From contig NW_023501059.1 of assembly GCF_014066305.1 (NCBI RefSeq), positions 310,001 through 374,000 of the forward strand: a DNA stretch of 64,000 nt, read 5' to 3'. The position numbers and the translations under genes were made by a program. Origin of the DNA: Letharia columbiana (taxonomy: Eukaryota; Ascomycota; Lecanoromycetes; Lecanorales; Parmeliaceae). Numbering within the stretch: the first letter of the stretch is position 1; every line of letters begins with the position of its first letter. Below are positions 11,422 to 22,526 of the stretch, piece by piece. Below the pieces are notes generated by a model. The model saw only the letters and a program-made list of their open reading frames with translations. It was not told the origin of the DNA and made no database searches.

Positions 11422-13255
11422 ATGTCTCCTTTGGCATTGCTAAAAGATACTACTTCCTACTTCTCACCACTTCTGACCGGTGCTGTTGCCGCCTTCACAT
11501 TCTTCCTTTTCGCCAAATATATCTATCGTGTCACCTTTCATCCTCTTGCCACCTTCCCGGGCCCAAAACTGGCAGCGCTCACCAGCTTATATGGAGCCTC
11601 CTACGACTTGCTTCCCGATCGCTCATACTGCAAACAATTTCCTGCTCTTCACGACACATATGGTCATATGGATGTTCTTATCACCAACGATAGCTGCTGA
11701 TTTGATATACTATAGGACCAATCGTAAGAACATGGCCGAATCACCTCCACATCCGTGACATGGGCGCCTACAATCAGCAAGTCGCCAATCCCCTAGTTCC
11801 ATTCACTACTTACATTGACCAGAATTTTCAAAGCGGGCGGCGTTAACTTCGACAAACACGCCCCCTTCTACGCGGTCCCCCAATTCAAAGACGCCTACTT
11901 CCCCATCGCCTCGACCAAAACTGCTCTCGCTCGTAAGAGCATGCACTCTCCTCCCTTCTCCAAAGAAGCCGTCCGCCGCTCCGAACACCTAATCACAGAC
12001 ATGCTCGCCAAGTTTCTCGACCTCCTGTCCGGCTATGTCTCGGGAGCGAGGCCTGTGGATCTGACCATGGGCGTGAGGTGCCTAACTGCGGATATAAGCA
12101 TGAATTATGCGTTTCAAAGACCTTTCAATGCGCTCGATGAAGATGGGTTTCAGTCCCAAGTGATAATGGGAACGGATGCGAGTTCACGGCTATTCCAGTG
12201 GCTTGCTTATTTCCCCGGCTTCGTTGGAGGAGTCTTTCGGGTGGCGGAGAATCTGCCGGAGTGGTTGATCAGGAGATATATGAGGCCCTTTGCGCTTGTG
12301 AATTGGTGTTTGGAGGTGAGTGCAATACGTCCTGTGTACGCTGGTTGTCCGACTCTTGGGCTCATGATGGCACGAACAGGTATGTCGCGACCAAATCGCA
12401 TACTTACAAAACCGTTCTCCTTCGGAAAACACGATACGTACGGTATTCGACATCAATCTCAACCCCAACCGCGAGAAAGGACAATTCACGCCTACGACTA
12501 GTGAAATGGGAGCGGATGCATTCGCGTTGTTGGTGGCTGGCACGGACACTGTGGCTGTTACTACGGTGATGATTACATGGGCGCTTCTGAACAATCCGCA
12601 AATGATGCAGAGGCTGAAGGCCGAGTTGAGAGAGGTGATGCCTGGTCGGGAGGACACTGTTGACTGGGCTGGGTTGGAGAAACTGCCATATCTGGTAAGC
12701 AAGCGCTTTGGAGGCAGGTTCTTGTGTCATCCCAATCAACGCTGACCGACAAAAGCGCGCCGTCATCCGAGAAGGTCTCCGCCTTGGCTACGGCGCCCCA
12801 GGACGCCTTCCCCGCGTCGTACCATCTGCAGGCGCCGTCTTGTGCGGACAGAAAATCCCGGCCGGAGTACGCATTCCCCACCCACCCCATCTCCCCAACG
12901 CCCACTGACCAAAGCCCCTCGACAGACCGTCGTCTCTTCCAGCGCCTACGTCTACCACCAAGACCCGCACACCTTCACCGACCCCCAGACATTCCGTCCC
13001 GAGCGCTGGCTCGCCCCTCCCACCGGCGGATCGAGCGAGATGGACGCCAAATTCGTGCCCTTTTCCAAGGGCTCGAGGTCGTGCATCGGCATCAATCTCG
13101 CCTACGCCGAACTCGACCTCATCGTCGCGCACCTCTACCGTCGTTTCGACGTTTCGAACGCCGGTACCACGGACGCGGATATGCAATGGAAGGACTGCTT
13201 GGCGCCGGTGACGAAGGGGCATTTGAAGGTTACGGTGAAGGAGAGCGTGGACTGA
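11422..13255 (+). CDS. Cytochrome P450 monooxygenase, six exons
   Basis: A membrane-bound microsomal P450 of 516 residues. Exons: 11422-11662, 11716-11776, 11823-12315, 12380-12694, 12756-12866, 12926-13255. The second intron (11777-11822) begins GCAAGT and only works as a GC-AG intron; a GT donor there breaks the frame. Features in order: an N-terminal membrane anchor, the FHPLATFPGPKLAA hinge, the I-helix oxygen-binding AGTDT (about 318-322), the ExxR pair at about 376-379 within REGLRLGYGAPGRLPR, the PERW motif, and the haem loop FVPFSKGSRSCIG with the ligand cysteine near 460. All catalytic elements are present. The K-helix style resembles fungal P450s such as trichodiene oxygenase-like enzymes, but the substrate cannot be assigned and no biosynthetic backbone gene lies nearby. 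Confidence 0.88.
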
Positions 13256-14036
13256 GGGATCGAATCGCCTTTTACTTACTCACTCTGTGCCTGAACGAAT
13301 CTGCTATGAATGACAGCGACTCGAGCCTTGTGGAGTCTGGAGGCTTTGGGTTATGGAGATGGGGGAAAGGAGGATACATACATCCACGCTCGAGATCTTT
13401 GAAATTGAATCACATGGTTTTCTCTGTTGGTCTGGTTACCTGCTTTTGTATTTACGGTGTGCAAAACGCATTCTTCGCTTATTGCCCTCCCCACCCAAAA
13501 CTGGTCCGTAGTCAGCAACAGCCATCGATTCCACCATCCATTGCCATTTTCACCAAGTGAATTCTGAACCTGAAAATCCGCCCGTATAGATAGATTGATC
13601 CGGGTGTTTTAGGTCCCTAGTCCTTTCCTCACGGTACGCCTTACATACAGAACCACCAACGAACGGAATCAATGGCCCGTTGCCGACTACATTGGGCGGG
13701 GGGGAGCAAACAAACAAAGATACCCCAAAAAAGCTTTGCACACCGCCTCCGCATCCATCTCGAGCGAGTATGAGACAACCGAAAGGAATGGTAAAGGTAC
13801 AGATTTCGATTCTTGCAGGCGCGAAACCGCCTTTGGACGCCTCAAAGCATCAGGCGAGCCGTGACCGCCGCGTTGTTGTACATTCTCTTCTCCCTTTCTT
13901 TTTAATGACGAGGTGCCCGCATTTCTTGAGGAGGAGGAGGAGGGAAAAGAAGAAGAAAAAGACGAGACCGGGTCGAGACGCCCTCGTATCCAAGACCACG
14001 CTCCGACCCAGCACCATGCGTCAGGACGAAACGGAA
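13256..14036. other. Convergent intergenic region after the P450
   Basis: The 3' flanks of the P450 (plus) and the ApsB-like gene (minus). It includes purine-rich stretches near 13925-13965. Open frames here lack any recognisable feature. Confidence 0.6.
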
Positions 14037-17000
14037 CTAAGCCACCCTCACCCTCTCCTCCTCCCGCCCGTTCCTCCTCTCAGCCTCGCCATCACCATCA
14101 CCATCACCATCACCATCACCCAACAAAAAGCCCCTCCTCTCCCTCTCCCTCTCCAACTCGCCCTTGAGCCTCCGATTCTCCTCCGCGCCCTCCTCCAACC
14201 TCTTCCTCGCCCCGCTCCGATCCAGCAATCGCGCCTCCCTCTCCGCCTTCAACCTCCTCTCCAGTTCCCTCAATCTGTGGATCCAGCGCTGCTGCGTGGG
14301 CTCCATGGGCGCGGAGACGACGTCGGTGTTGGCGTTGGCGGGCAGGTGGGATGAAGACGCGTGGCGGGAGGGGGAGGCGGGGTTCATGGCGTTGGTGAGA
14401 TGTTCGACGGCGGAAGAAGAGTGGTGGCGCGCCAGCGGCGGAGGAGCCGCGCGATTGGAGCTGTCGGGGGCGGCGCGTGAGCTGCCGGCTCTCAAAGCGT
14501 TGCGGGCGTGCATTTCCTGTTTCTGCAGGACCGCGATTTCGGATTTGAGGAGGCGGTTTTCGCCCTTTAGTTTGGCGATTTCGGGCGCGGCGGTGAAGGT
14601 GCCGGAGATGCGGTGGGATTGGACTGTGTTTTCTAGGCGATCGAGTTTCTTGATGCGAGCGTCGAGGGTGTTTTCGACGGACTGGTATTCGGTCCAAAGT
14701 TCGCGCTCGATGGCGCGGATGCGGGCTTGGAAGCCGATGATTGTGCCTTCGATGTTTTTGACGGCGTTGAGGAGGTTTTTGCTGAAAGTGGGGAGCATGG
14801 AGGAGTTATTGATGACATCGAGGGTAGGGAGATGGTTGTTGACGAGGGAGTTCTGGTGTTGCCAGTCTTGGCCGCAGATGGCGGAGACACGGGTCCAAAG
14901 GGTGAGGAGGAGAGTGTTGCGTTCTGCGAGCTGGTCTTTGAACTGGGACTCTAGGGTCGAGAGTTTCTTGCGGTCCGATTGACGCGAGGTTTCGAGTTCG
15001 GTGATGCGAGTGTCCTTTTGGGAGACAGTGCGGCTGGTGTGTTGATGTGTCTTCTGCCATTGCTCGTGTTGGGCTTTGTCCGCACGGCGACCTTGACGCT
15101 CGCGGTCGAGGAGCTCGGAGAGCTTTTTGGATTCTAGACCGTGACTTTCCAGGAGGGCGTCCCGGTTCTTGAGAAGACGGTCCTTCTCCGATAGGTTGTG
15201 CTGGGCAGTCTCTAGCTCTGTTGCTGTAGTCTCCAGGTCTTTCTGCAGCCTTGTGATTGAAGAGAGGAAAGATGATCTCGTTCCACTCGGATCGCCGAGC
15301 ACTTCTCGTAGATGGCTCTCGAGCTCCGTCAGTCTCTCCTTCAAGGATGTAGCCTCAATCTCACGCGACTGAAGGCTCTTCTTCACTTTTCTCGACTCCT
15401 CCTGGGCAGATGATAACTCGTGGTTGAGATCATTGGTCATCTTCTGCACCTCCTGCTTTTCTTTTCCACCAATGACTTCCCGCTGGTGTCGTTCCTCGGC
15501 CAATCTCGTCTCCAGGTCCAAGACACGGTCCTTCTCACTGGACAGGCTGGCCTTGAGGTTATTGAGGGCATCCTCAAGGTCACCAATCTTGATCTTATCG
15601 CCATCTTGCTCTTCCCGTAGAAATGAAATCTCGTTCTGGCCAGACTCTTGTTGGACTGTGAGCTTGTTAATCTTGTCCCGTTCCTCTCGCAAGTCCTTGT
15701 CCATGGAGTCTGCTTCGTGGCTGAGTTCCTCGAGCTCGAGCTGCAAGTCTCGAACCCGTTTGCTCTTCCCTTCAATCTCCTCTTCTACTCGAAGAATGCT
15801 TTCACTAAGTGTTCGAACTTCCTTGCGTAGCGCTTCGGAATCTTCCGCGTGATTTGAAAGCTCATTGTGAAGGTGTTGTAGCTCTTGAGTCTTCTGGTCG
15901 ACCTCCTCCCCTAGAGCACCTATTCGTTCGTTGCCTTCGGCTTTCAGATCTTGCAGTTCAGCTTCCATGTCCTCCTGTAGCCTGAGAGCCTCATCTCGTT
16001 CGGCTTGCATTGTCTTTAGATCTTCTGTAGCCAGGCCAACGTCATTGTCGTAAAGTTGCTTGAGATCCTCATGCTCGAGCTTGACAGCATCGAGTTGCTC
16101 AAGCTCATCCAACAGCTCTTCAAGCTTCCTTGTCAGATCATGAATCTCAAGCTTCAGTCCAGCATTCTGATCACGCAGTTGGCCATTCTTGAATTCGTAA
16201 GCGTCGCGCTCAGCATCACTCAACTGAGTTGTGCGAGTCTGATCACTTGCTCGAGAAGGCGGACGACCGTGAGCACGAGATGCTGACCGCTCAAAGATAC
16301 TGTCTCCAGCTATTGAGCGCGTTCCATGGCGTGAGCCAAGCTTCAGATCTTCAATCTCCTGGTACAGGCGCTCTTTCTCTCGGTTGCGGGAAGTAAGCAT
16401 CGACGTCTGCGCACCAACCTCGCGACGTAGCTCGGCGTTTTCGTGTCTCAGTTGCTCCACAAGGGTGCTGCTTACAGTGCTACTGCCACCGTTGCGATCT
16501 TGCTGGTGGTCTGAGATGTCGTTGTAAGAGAGCGTAGATGATTTCTTCTCCCGTCGGTTGACATGGTAGACATTTGCAGCGTGGTTGTTGGTGGTCGTCG
16601 AGGAAGCATCACTCTTCAGTCGTCGAATCTCGTCTCGGAGTCTAGCATTATCTTCGTCTGCCTGCTCTCGACGTGCAGTCTCGGAATCGAGAAGGTCCTT
16701 CCACATGTCCTACATTGCCTTGCATCAGTACTCATAAATGTCTTGGAGAGGTTCCAAAACTTACAACTTCTTCATGAACGCCAATGTCAGCGGCTCCATT
16801 GGATTCGCTAGCCCGCTTCAGCATCTCAGCGAGTCTGTTCTTCTCCCTTTCCTGGGCAAAACCTTCATGACGCATCTTTTCAACCTCAACCTCGTAAGTC
16901 ATCACTCGCTCCCTGAAATAAGTCAATTCGTTCTCCATGAACTGGAAATCCTCGGAACTTGGACCGGTTTCAACCTTCTCGGGAATCGGTACTTCTGCTT

Positions 17001-18624
17001 TTTTCGCGAGCTCATCTATCTTCTCCTGCAGCTTTCGCTCTAGCTCTCGGTTGGTACGCTTGAGTTCTCGCATCTCCTTTGCAGACTTAAATTTGGCCGT
17101 CCGGAGATCAACGTTCTCGGAGATCATGGCCTTGACACCTTCGTCTGACCTCCTGCTCAATGCATCGTCAAGAAAATTGATCTTCAGCTTGAGATCCCAA
17201 TTCTCTTTCATCAAACGGTCGATGGTGCTACTTTGTTCTTTAAGAGTCAGGCTTTTGCCGCCACGCGCGGAAGGAGTAGGAGCGCCATGTCTCTTCTCGG
17301 GCGACGGCTGCCCGTGGCTATCTCTGTACTCTCGAGCCATAGTTGCTGGTACCTCGATATCTCGTACATGCTGTGCAATCACGGTGTCAGTTGGCGTGCT
17401 GATGCTTCTGCTTGTGGCTCTAGGCGTCTGCGGTACTATGTGATCGTGTCCTCCTGCCTTCAATGTGTCTTCTCCCGCAGTATCATCCTCTTCCTCCAAG
17501 GTGTGCAGATCCCTCTCTGTTGGTCTTATCCTATCTTCGCGATCACTGAGGTCTGATATGCCAGATGCCATACTGCCCAGACTGATGGTCCTGGAGAAAT
17601 CTGAGGGTCTGCTACTGAGAGAGCCCTGAGGTACAGCACCACCAGATTGCAACGCGAAATCTGCCCCCACTGTCACCTCACTTCCACCTTCTGTAGATGT
17701 AGTTGTGTAAGAAGAGTAAGAGGAGCTTTGGCTTGCCATGCGGCTGTTGAAAAACTTGGGCCTCTTCTGAGATCGCATTGAGCCTAGATCATCGGTGGCT
17801 TCATTGTTTTCTGGTGGTTCTGAAGGCTTTGTTGGAGTTGGTGAATTTGCGCGCGATGATGAGGCAGATACGACTCGGAATTTCCGAGGAGTTGGGTAAT
17901 CATCGGTCTCTGCCCCTGGGCTCGACTGCTCCAACGCTATGCCACCTTTGCTGTCGTCTGCCGTCTCATATCCTCCATCCATTGAAGCCATGGATGCTGC
18001 GCGAGACACTGTACGAGCAGCGGCCGCGGCGGTTGGCGAAGAAGACATAGTCTCGAGTGAAGAGGTGTTGTAGTGCCCGTGATCAATTTCTGTGTCTAGA
18101 AAACCCCTTGATTGTAGTTCCTCACGCCCGGGAGCTGGAGTCTGATACAGTTCGGGCGGTGTAGCAGGAGAATGCGTCATAGTATCCTGGTCCCCGCGAA
18201 ACGGGTCCATGGACTGCTTGTAGTTCTCTTCGTTCGCTCGTTGGACCGTCGCAGCATACGAATTGGGATGAGGCTGGCTGGAATCCGCGGAGTCGTCTGT
18301 TCTTGTATGCGCCGCAGGGGACACCTCTGGCAGGAACATCGAATCTACATCCTCAAGTCGCATCCGCATTTCCTTCTCTTGCAGGAATGTATCCCCTTCT
18401 CCGGCCATCATACTTCTGCCGTCGTCGCTCGGCGCATTCAGGCTGTCATCTCCGGGGTGTGTTTGCGTAACGGATGTTGCCTGCGACTGCAAATGAGGTT
18501 CATGATGCTCAAAATCGTCATGATCGAAAGATGTCTTAATGGGAGATAGGTCTTCATCGGTGTCGAAGCCGCCTGGCACTCTTGAGACTTGCCGAGCGAC
18601 TGTAGGCCTCGTTGGTGTAGCCAT
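14037..18624 (-). CDS. apsB: ApsB/Mto1-like microtubule-organizing centre protein (CM1 domain)
   Basis: Two exons, 18624-16765 and 16709-14037, joined in phase across a 55-base GTAAGT...TGTAG intron, give 1510 residues. The first ~440 residues are Ser/Pro-rich and probably disordered. A CM1 (centrosomin motif 1) domain starts near residue 454 with KSLTLKEQSSTIDRLMKENW and continues with DLKLKINFLDDALSRR; CM1 recruits and activates gamma-tubulin complexes. About 900 residues of coiled coil follow. Near 1423-1475 lies a segment like the Mto2-binding region of Mto1: RWIHRLRELERRLKAEREAR then LLDRSGARKRLEEG. That combination points to the cytoplasmic/septal organizer ApsB/Mto1 rather than the spindle pole paralogue. 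The last ~40 residues contain a Gly-Asp repeat from a hexamer microsatellite. A second CM1 gene lies at 40439-44727. Confidence 0.88.
14090..14120. repeat. (CATCAC)n microsatellite in the ApsB-like C-terminus
   Basis: Five hexamer units. Read on the coding (minus) strand they give Gly-Asp pairs (GDGDGDGDGD) close to the C-terminus of the ApsB-like protein. Length change would preserve the frame. Confidence 0.9.
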
Positions 18625-18801
18625 TGAGCTCAGCCCAAGAGCTTGTCGCTCCCATGCACAATGTCAATTACTTGACATTCAGGGGCGAGGGGCAAGAGGA
18701 CAGAGCATGAAGCCAATATATCAACATACTATTGGTGATGTGTGGGGTCGTGCGGGTTGTGGGTGGAGTTGCAGACTGCAGTCCAGATTCCGCGTCGCCG
18801 A
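18625..18801. other. Upstream flank of the ApsB-like gene
   Basis: A short 5' flank presumed to hold the minus-strand promoter of the ApsB-like gene. No distinctive site is seen. Confidence 0.4.
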
Positions 18802-19070
18802 GCGCGCGTGACGAATCGGGACTAGCCTCGTCTTCCCCTGTGCGGAGTACTAGTACTACAGGTAGATAGATACGTCGTTCTACGCATCTTTAGTTGTTAA
18901 GTTCAAGCTCCTGGCTATTAAATTCACACAGCTCATGTGTGCACAACGTCAAGGCTTGCCTCTCACATCGTTTCTTTTATGAAAAAGATACTACATAACT
19001 CGAAGACATACATCCCCTGTCCAGATGACCATCGGCCCAGATCAACCTTCCAGCGTTCAATCTCGGGGTA
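18802..19070. repeat. Duplicated segment, copy A (acetyltransferase tail plus flank)
   Basis: This segment resembles 21629-21905 at several anchor points in the same order: GTGACGAATCGGG with the following TCTTCC; GATACGT...GCATCTTT; TTTCTTTT; ATAAC.CGAAG; TACATCCCC; and CCAG.G.TCAA. The right-hand copy contains the end of the GNAT gene, so this one is a diverged partial duplicate of that gene's 3' end and downstream flank. Confidence 0.7.
18978..19070 (-). pseudogene. Relic of the 3' end of a GNAT acetyltransferase gene
   Basis: On the minus strand the frame reads YPEIERWKVDLGRWSSGQGM, matching FKEVERWDTDLSRWLPGKGM at the C-terminus of the intact GNAT gene at 21783-22526. The match continues to the region of its stop codon (CGAGTTATGTAG... 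against CGGGTTATGCAG...). No upstream acetyltransferase core is found; the neighbouring sequence belongs to the PigL_N gene. It is a non-functional fragment left by duplication. Confidence 0.7.
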
Positions 19071-19109
19071 AATCTTCTTGCTGTACATGCCTTGAAACCT
19101 AAACGCTTT

Positions 19110-20848
19110 CTAAAAATGGATATGGAATGGAGAAAACTCATCTTCTGAAGAGTCGCCTTGGGAGGAAGAGGACTCGTTCTCCGACGAGTTCTCGTCGTTG
19201 CTTGGTTGATAGCGTGTCCCAGTCCGTTCATAGTAAATCCAACAGTCCATACAGACCACTTCGTCTCTGAAATATCTGCAAGTAGGTCGAGTTGCCATCG
19301 TCGTACGGTTTTCACCAGGGTCTTCTTCCAATTTAGGTTTGGGCGGGAGCTCGTCGTGGTCAACAATGGCAGCATCTCCAGCAGTACCAACAGCGTCCCT
19401 TTTAGTGTCGAGGTTCGTAATTTCCTCTTCCCCCAATCTCGAAATAGGGAGGGCCGTACTGTCACGATGTAGCCCTAGCTTGAAATCTTCGAGAAAATGT
19501 GTCCAATGAGGTTGCACTCTGAGACTCTGTATATCTTCATTGCAATCGCTGCAAGTCCAAAATTCTGCCAGATGAATGTGAATCAGTTAAAGAATAGAGC
19601 TCAAAAAAATCCATGTACGTTCCCTTGTCTACAGAATTGAAAAATTAAAGCGTCATCAGGTACTCTGCGCACGGTGCTCAGTGTGCTCTTCCATCCCTGA
19701 GTACTGGAGGAGAGAAATCCAAAACGGATACCATAATGGATACCAAGACGCATCAGCCATGGAGCTGGAGAAATAATGTACGACGTCTCATATTCTTCTT
19801 GATTCGTGTCGCGGCAGGATGTGACACTATCTGCTTCCCTTGTTGTGGAAAGCGTTATACTTGAAGTTGCGCGGATAGTGCCAAGGAAGCATCCTGTGGC
19901 AGATTCTGGCCCTCTCAAAGTCCGTTTGATTTTTGCCTGCTTTGGTCGTGCACTCCAAGGTCCGCTCGAATTTTGCTTCTCGCCCGGAACAAGATACAAA
20001 CCACCTGCAGAGTCGTCCGTAACATGCCTTTGTTCTGCACGCAAAGCGGAATGATTCGAAAGAGCCGAGGCTGTACCTGGAAGTCTTCCGGCTATCTGTG
20101 AAGGCTGTTGCATGCTTATGCCGGAAATACCTTGGGTAATGGTGACCAGGCTCTGTTCTAAAGTGATATGCCGATTCCGACCCAAGCGACTGGTGGTAAA
20201 ATTTTGAGGTTAGCGTTACTCTCAGTCTGTAGCAAAGATACAAAGTGAGAGAATGCCCCATCGACTAGTGACTGATGCATTTGTCGTTCCGGGATTGGAC
20301 TTAGACACTTTGTTCTTTTTCGAAACGCTTCTTGTGGCGTTACCGGAACACCCTCAAGAAATTTACCACAATACCAGCCGATGGGATGGTCCTGGCTAAA
20401 AGACAAGAAGCTTCTGTCAGACTCACCTGTTCTGATTCTGTTGCACTAGCAACAAGGTGCCTTTCAACCTCTCTAAGGCTTCCTGAAATTTCGTCAATTT
20501 CCCAGACTTCAATACGGCCTTGAAAGCGGTCCATTTGCGAACACGCGAGCTCGTTGAAGCGAAACCCGGTTCAATCTCGTCGAGGAGTGTGACGAGTCTT
20601 TTGACCTTGAAAGAACAAGCATCCAAGGAGGCTAAGAGCGTCGCGTTAGGCCCCACGTGTTGTGCCTCGTAAGCTATGTCGGTAAGAACGCCCGACAGCA
20701 GTTCCAAGTCTGTAGAGATTTCCTTCATGTCTGATGGCGCTTCTTTGATGGATTCCCAAAAGTCACATAGCTTCTTGACGCTGTCAGCCAGCTGAACGGC
20801 AAGAGACACCACGGCGATACTGCTCGCGGCGGCAGACAGGCCTTCCAT
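19110..20848 (-). CDS. Fungal STAND-type N-terminal domain (PigL_N-like) protein without NTPase
   Basis: Model of three exons read leftward: 20848-20427, 20189-19619 and 19526-19110, giving 469 residues. Introns of 237 and 92 bases keep phase. The N-terminus (MEGLSAAASSIAVVSLAVQL) and the helical region to about 140 match the domain at the N-terminus of many fungal NLR-like and ankyrin proteins (Pfam PigL_N type, from memory). Residues ~250-330 match a conserved block often found in such proteins: WLMRLGIHYGIRFGF and VRRVPDDALIFQFC. In relatives as I recall them this block precedes ankyrin repeats; here the protein instead ends with an acidic tail containing a C-x8-C-x2-C cluster (CRYFRDEVVCMDC). 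No P-loop is visible. The long first intron and last acceptor are the weakest parts of the model. A role in non-self recognition is inference. Confidence 0.65.
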
Positions 20849-21782
20849 AGTTGTTTATGCCAGGACGTCGCCGCGATTTCGTATGCTGAGGGGCCTTATA
20901 TATGCCAAAGGCACGGAAATTTTACATTTCACGGAGGCCCGACGTGGAAGACAGATTTCTGCAGCCTGACCTGACCAGGGTTATCTAATCGAAACCATTC
21001 CGATACCAATGAGATCGCTTCCTTACCCTCCCTATCCATTCTCACCATCGAGAGTTCTGTTTCTAAATCTCCTCGTGACTTGACGGATATCAGGACCTCG
21101 GTATTGAACTTCTTGCGTTGCCCAGTATTCCATTGTCCATGGCGGGCACGGATCGTTCTGACATGTTCCATTCTCTCTCTCGCAGCCTGATGCTATCGTT
21201 CGCCTGATGAGCTCCCTGCTCGTAATCATTGGCGGTGACCCTCTTCAACCCGCCCATCTGGCACAGTTTTATGACCCATGGCGGTTTGAATAGAGAGAAG
21301 TGTCGAGATTGCGTGTGATGGTGAAAGCTGGTTCATACCCACGGTGGCAGCCATTTCCGAGGCCACCTGGACTGGGCTGGACGCGCTTCTAGGTGTTTAG
21401 ATTTCGTGGCCACGTGAATGGAAAGATGAGGGTAGAGCGCTCACCAGCCAGATGGAGTGCCCTATCACCCTAAAAGTGGCAGCCTCGGGTGAGCCACGAC
21501 AGAGCTGGGAGCACTCGTAGCCAGTACCATGTACAGTTGCATCCCATCGCTGGCCCGGGCGCCCTTGGAGATCCGCACATTTAGATAGTAGTCCAGGTGA
21601 AAAGACGGCGTAAAAAGGCGTAGACTGGGCGCGTGTGACGAATCGGGTGTAGTCTCATCTTCCTCTACACGTAGAATATAGATATCGAGATACGTTATTA
21701 TGAGCATCTTTATAATGTTCATCCTCTGTGTTTATATGATTGTACTTATTTTTTTTTTGGCATAGAGGATTTCTTTTTTCCT
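20849..21782. other. Intergenic region containing duplicated segment copy B
   Basis: This lies between the PigL_N gene's start and the 3' end of the GNAT gene. Its right part (21629-21782) is the partner of the duplicated segment at 18802-19070. The remainder has short open frames only, with nothing recognisable. Confidence 0.55.
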
Positions 21783-21905
21783 TTACGAAGAAGACGCTGC
21801 ATAACCCGAAGGCATCCTTGTTAAGAAGACATTCTTATACATCCCCTTTCCCGGAAGCCACCGACTCAGATCAGTGTCCCAGCGCTCAACCTCTTTAAAA
21901 CCATG
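21629..21905. repeat. Duplicated segment, copy B (source copy)
   Basis: The partner of 18802-19070. It includes the last ~120 bases of the intact GNAT gene and ~150 bases of its downstream flank, so it is likely the older copy. The two copies are about 2.8 kb apart in the same orientation and bracket the PigL_N gene. Confidence 0.7.
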
Positions 21906-22526
21906 CTTTAGATATGAGCCATACCCCTGATCCGTTGCTACAATAAATCCTGGCACTTTCATCTCTTCGAGTTTGTCTGTTCCCCACTCCATGAGCATGG
22001 ATCCAACGCCTCGGCGTTGATATATTGGCAGCGTGGCGAGAGCGACCAATTCTATCGAAATAAATGGTCAGTGGTCAACAGACAGACTGATTGCGGACTA
22101 GATGGCTGGGATGTGTTAGGCTGGAGCGAACTCACCCCACCACCTCGTATGACCCATGACTTTGCGTCTTAAATCCTGGTCCTTGACAAGAAATTCGCCC
22201 AATATATCCATGTTCGCCTCCGGATATGCATTCAACGCTTCCTTTCTCGCACGCGCCCAGTCTTCGTCGCTCATTGCCTTTGTATATTCCCAGACAGCAC
22301 ATCCAGCCATCTTGTCATTGTTATCCGTGTCGACAATCTTGAGGGCGTAGTTGTCGGGATCATCAATAGCTTTTTGACGACCCTTCACCATTCTGTCCAT
22401 GTTGGCCTGGCTCATACCGGTTGGAAGCATGATGGCTGTAAAGGCATTGTTCTCATAGCTTGCCAGCCGGAGCGTAGTTGCTTCCTGTACATCTTCCTTG
22501 GCCATTGGACGTAATTCGAAAGGCAT
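21783..22526 (-). CDS. GNAT-family N-acetyltransferase
   Basis: Two exons, 22526-22136 and 22051-21783, separated by a GTGAGT...ATAG intron that keeps phase, give 219 residues. The N-terminus (MPFELRPMAKEDVQEATTLR) is the usual first strand and helix of the GNAT fold. The acetyl-CoA binding motif A is ALATLPIYQRRGVGSMLMEW, with the RRGVG loop just after the splice junction. The C-terminal strand region has GYGSYLKHGFKEVERW. The ATG at 22526 is preferred because it has an ACAATG context and the upstream extension lacks another ATG. The substrate is unknown; fungal relatives of this size are usually annotated only by family. Its tail is duplicated at 18978-19070. Confidence 0.87.

Noticed and set aside
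11422..13255. P450 as part of a secondary-metabolite cluster
   Set aside because: The neighbours are vps4 and an ApsB-like gene; no synthase, transporter or cluster regulator is present.
14037..18624. Several long plus-strand frames within the ApsB-like gene
   Set aside because: Leu/Ser/Phe-rich translations are the usual shadow of Glu/Lys/Arg-rich coiled-coil coding sequence on the other strand.
20190..20426. An extra exon inside the first intron of the PigL_N gene
   Set aside because: Including it needs a 31-base intron and then loses phase with the next exon; skipping it gives a clean join.
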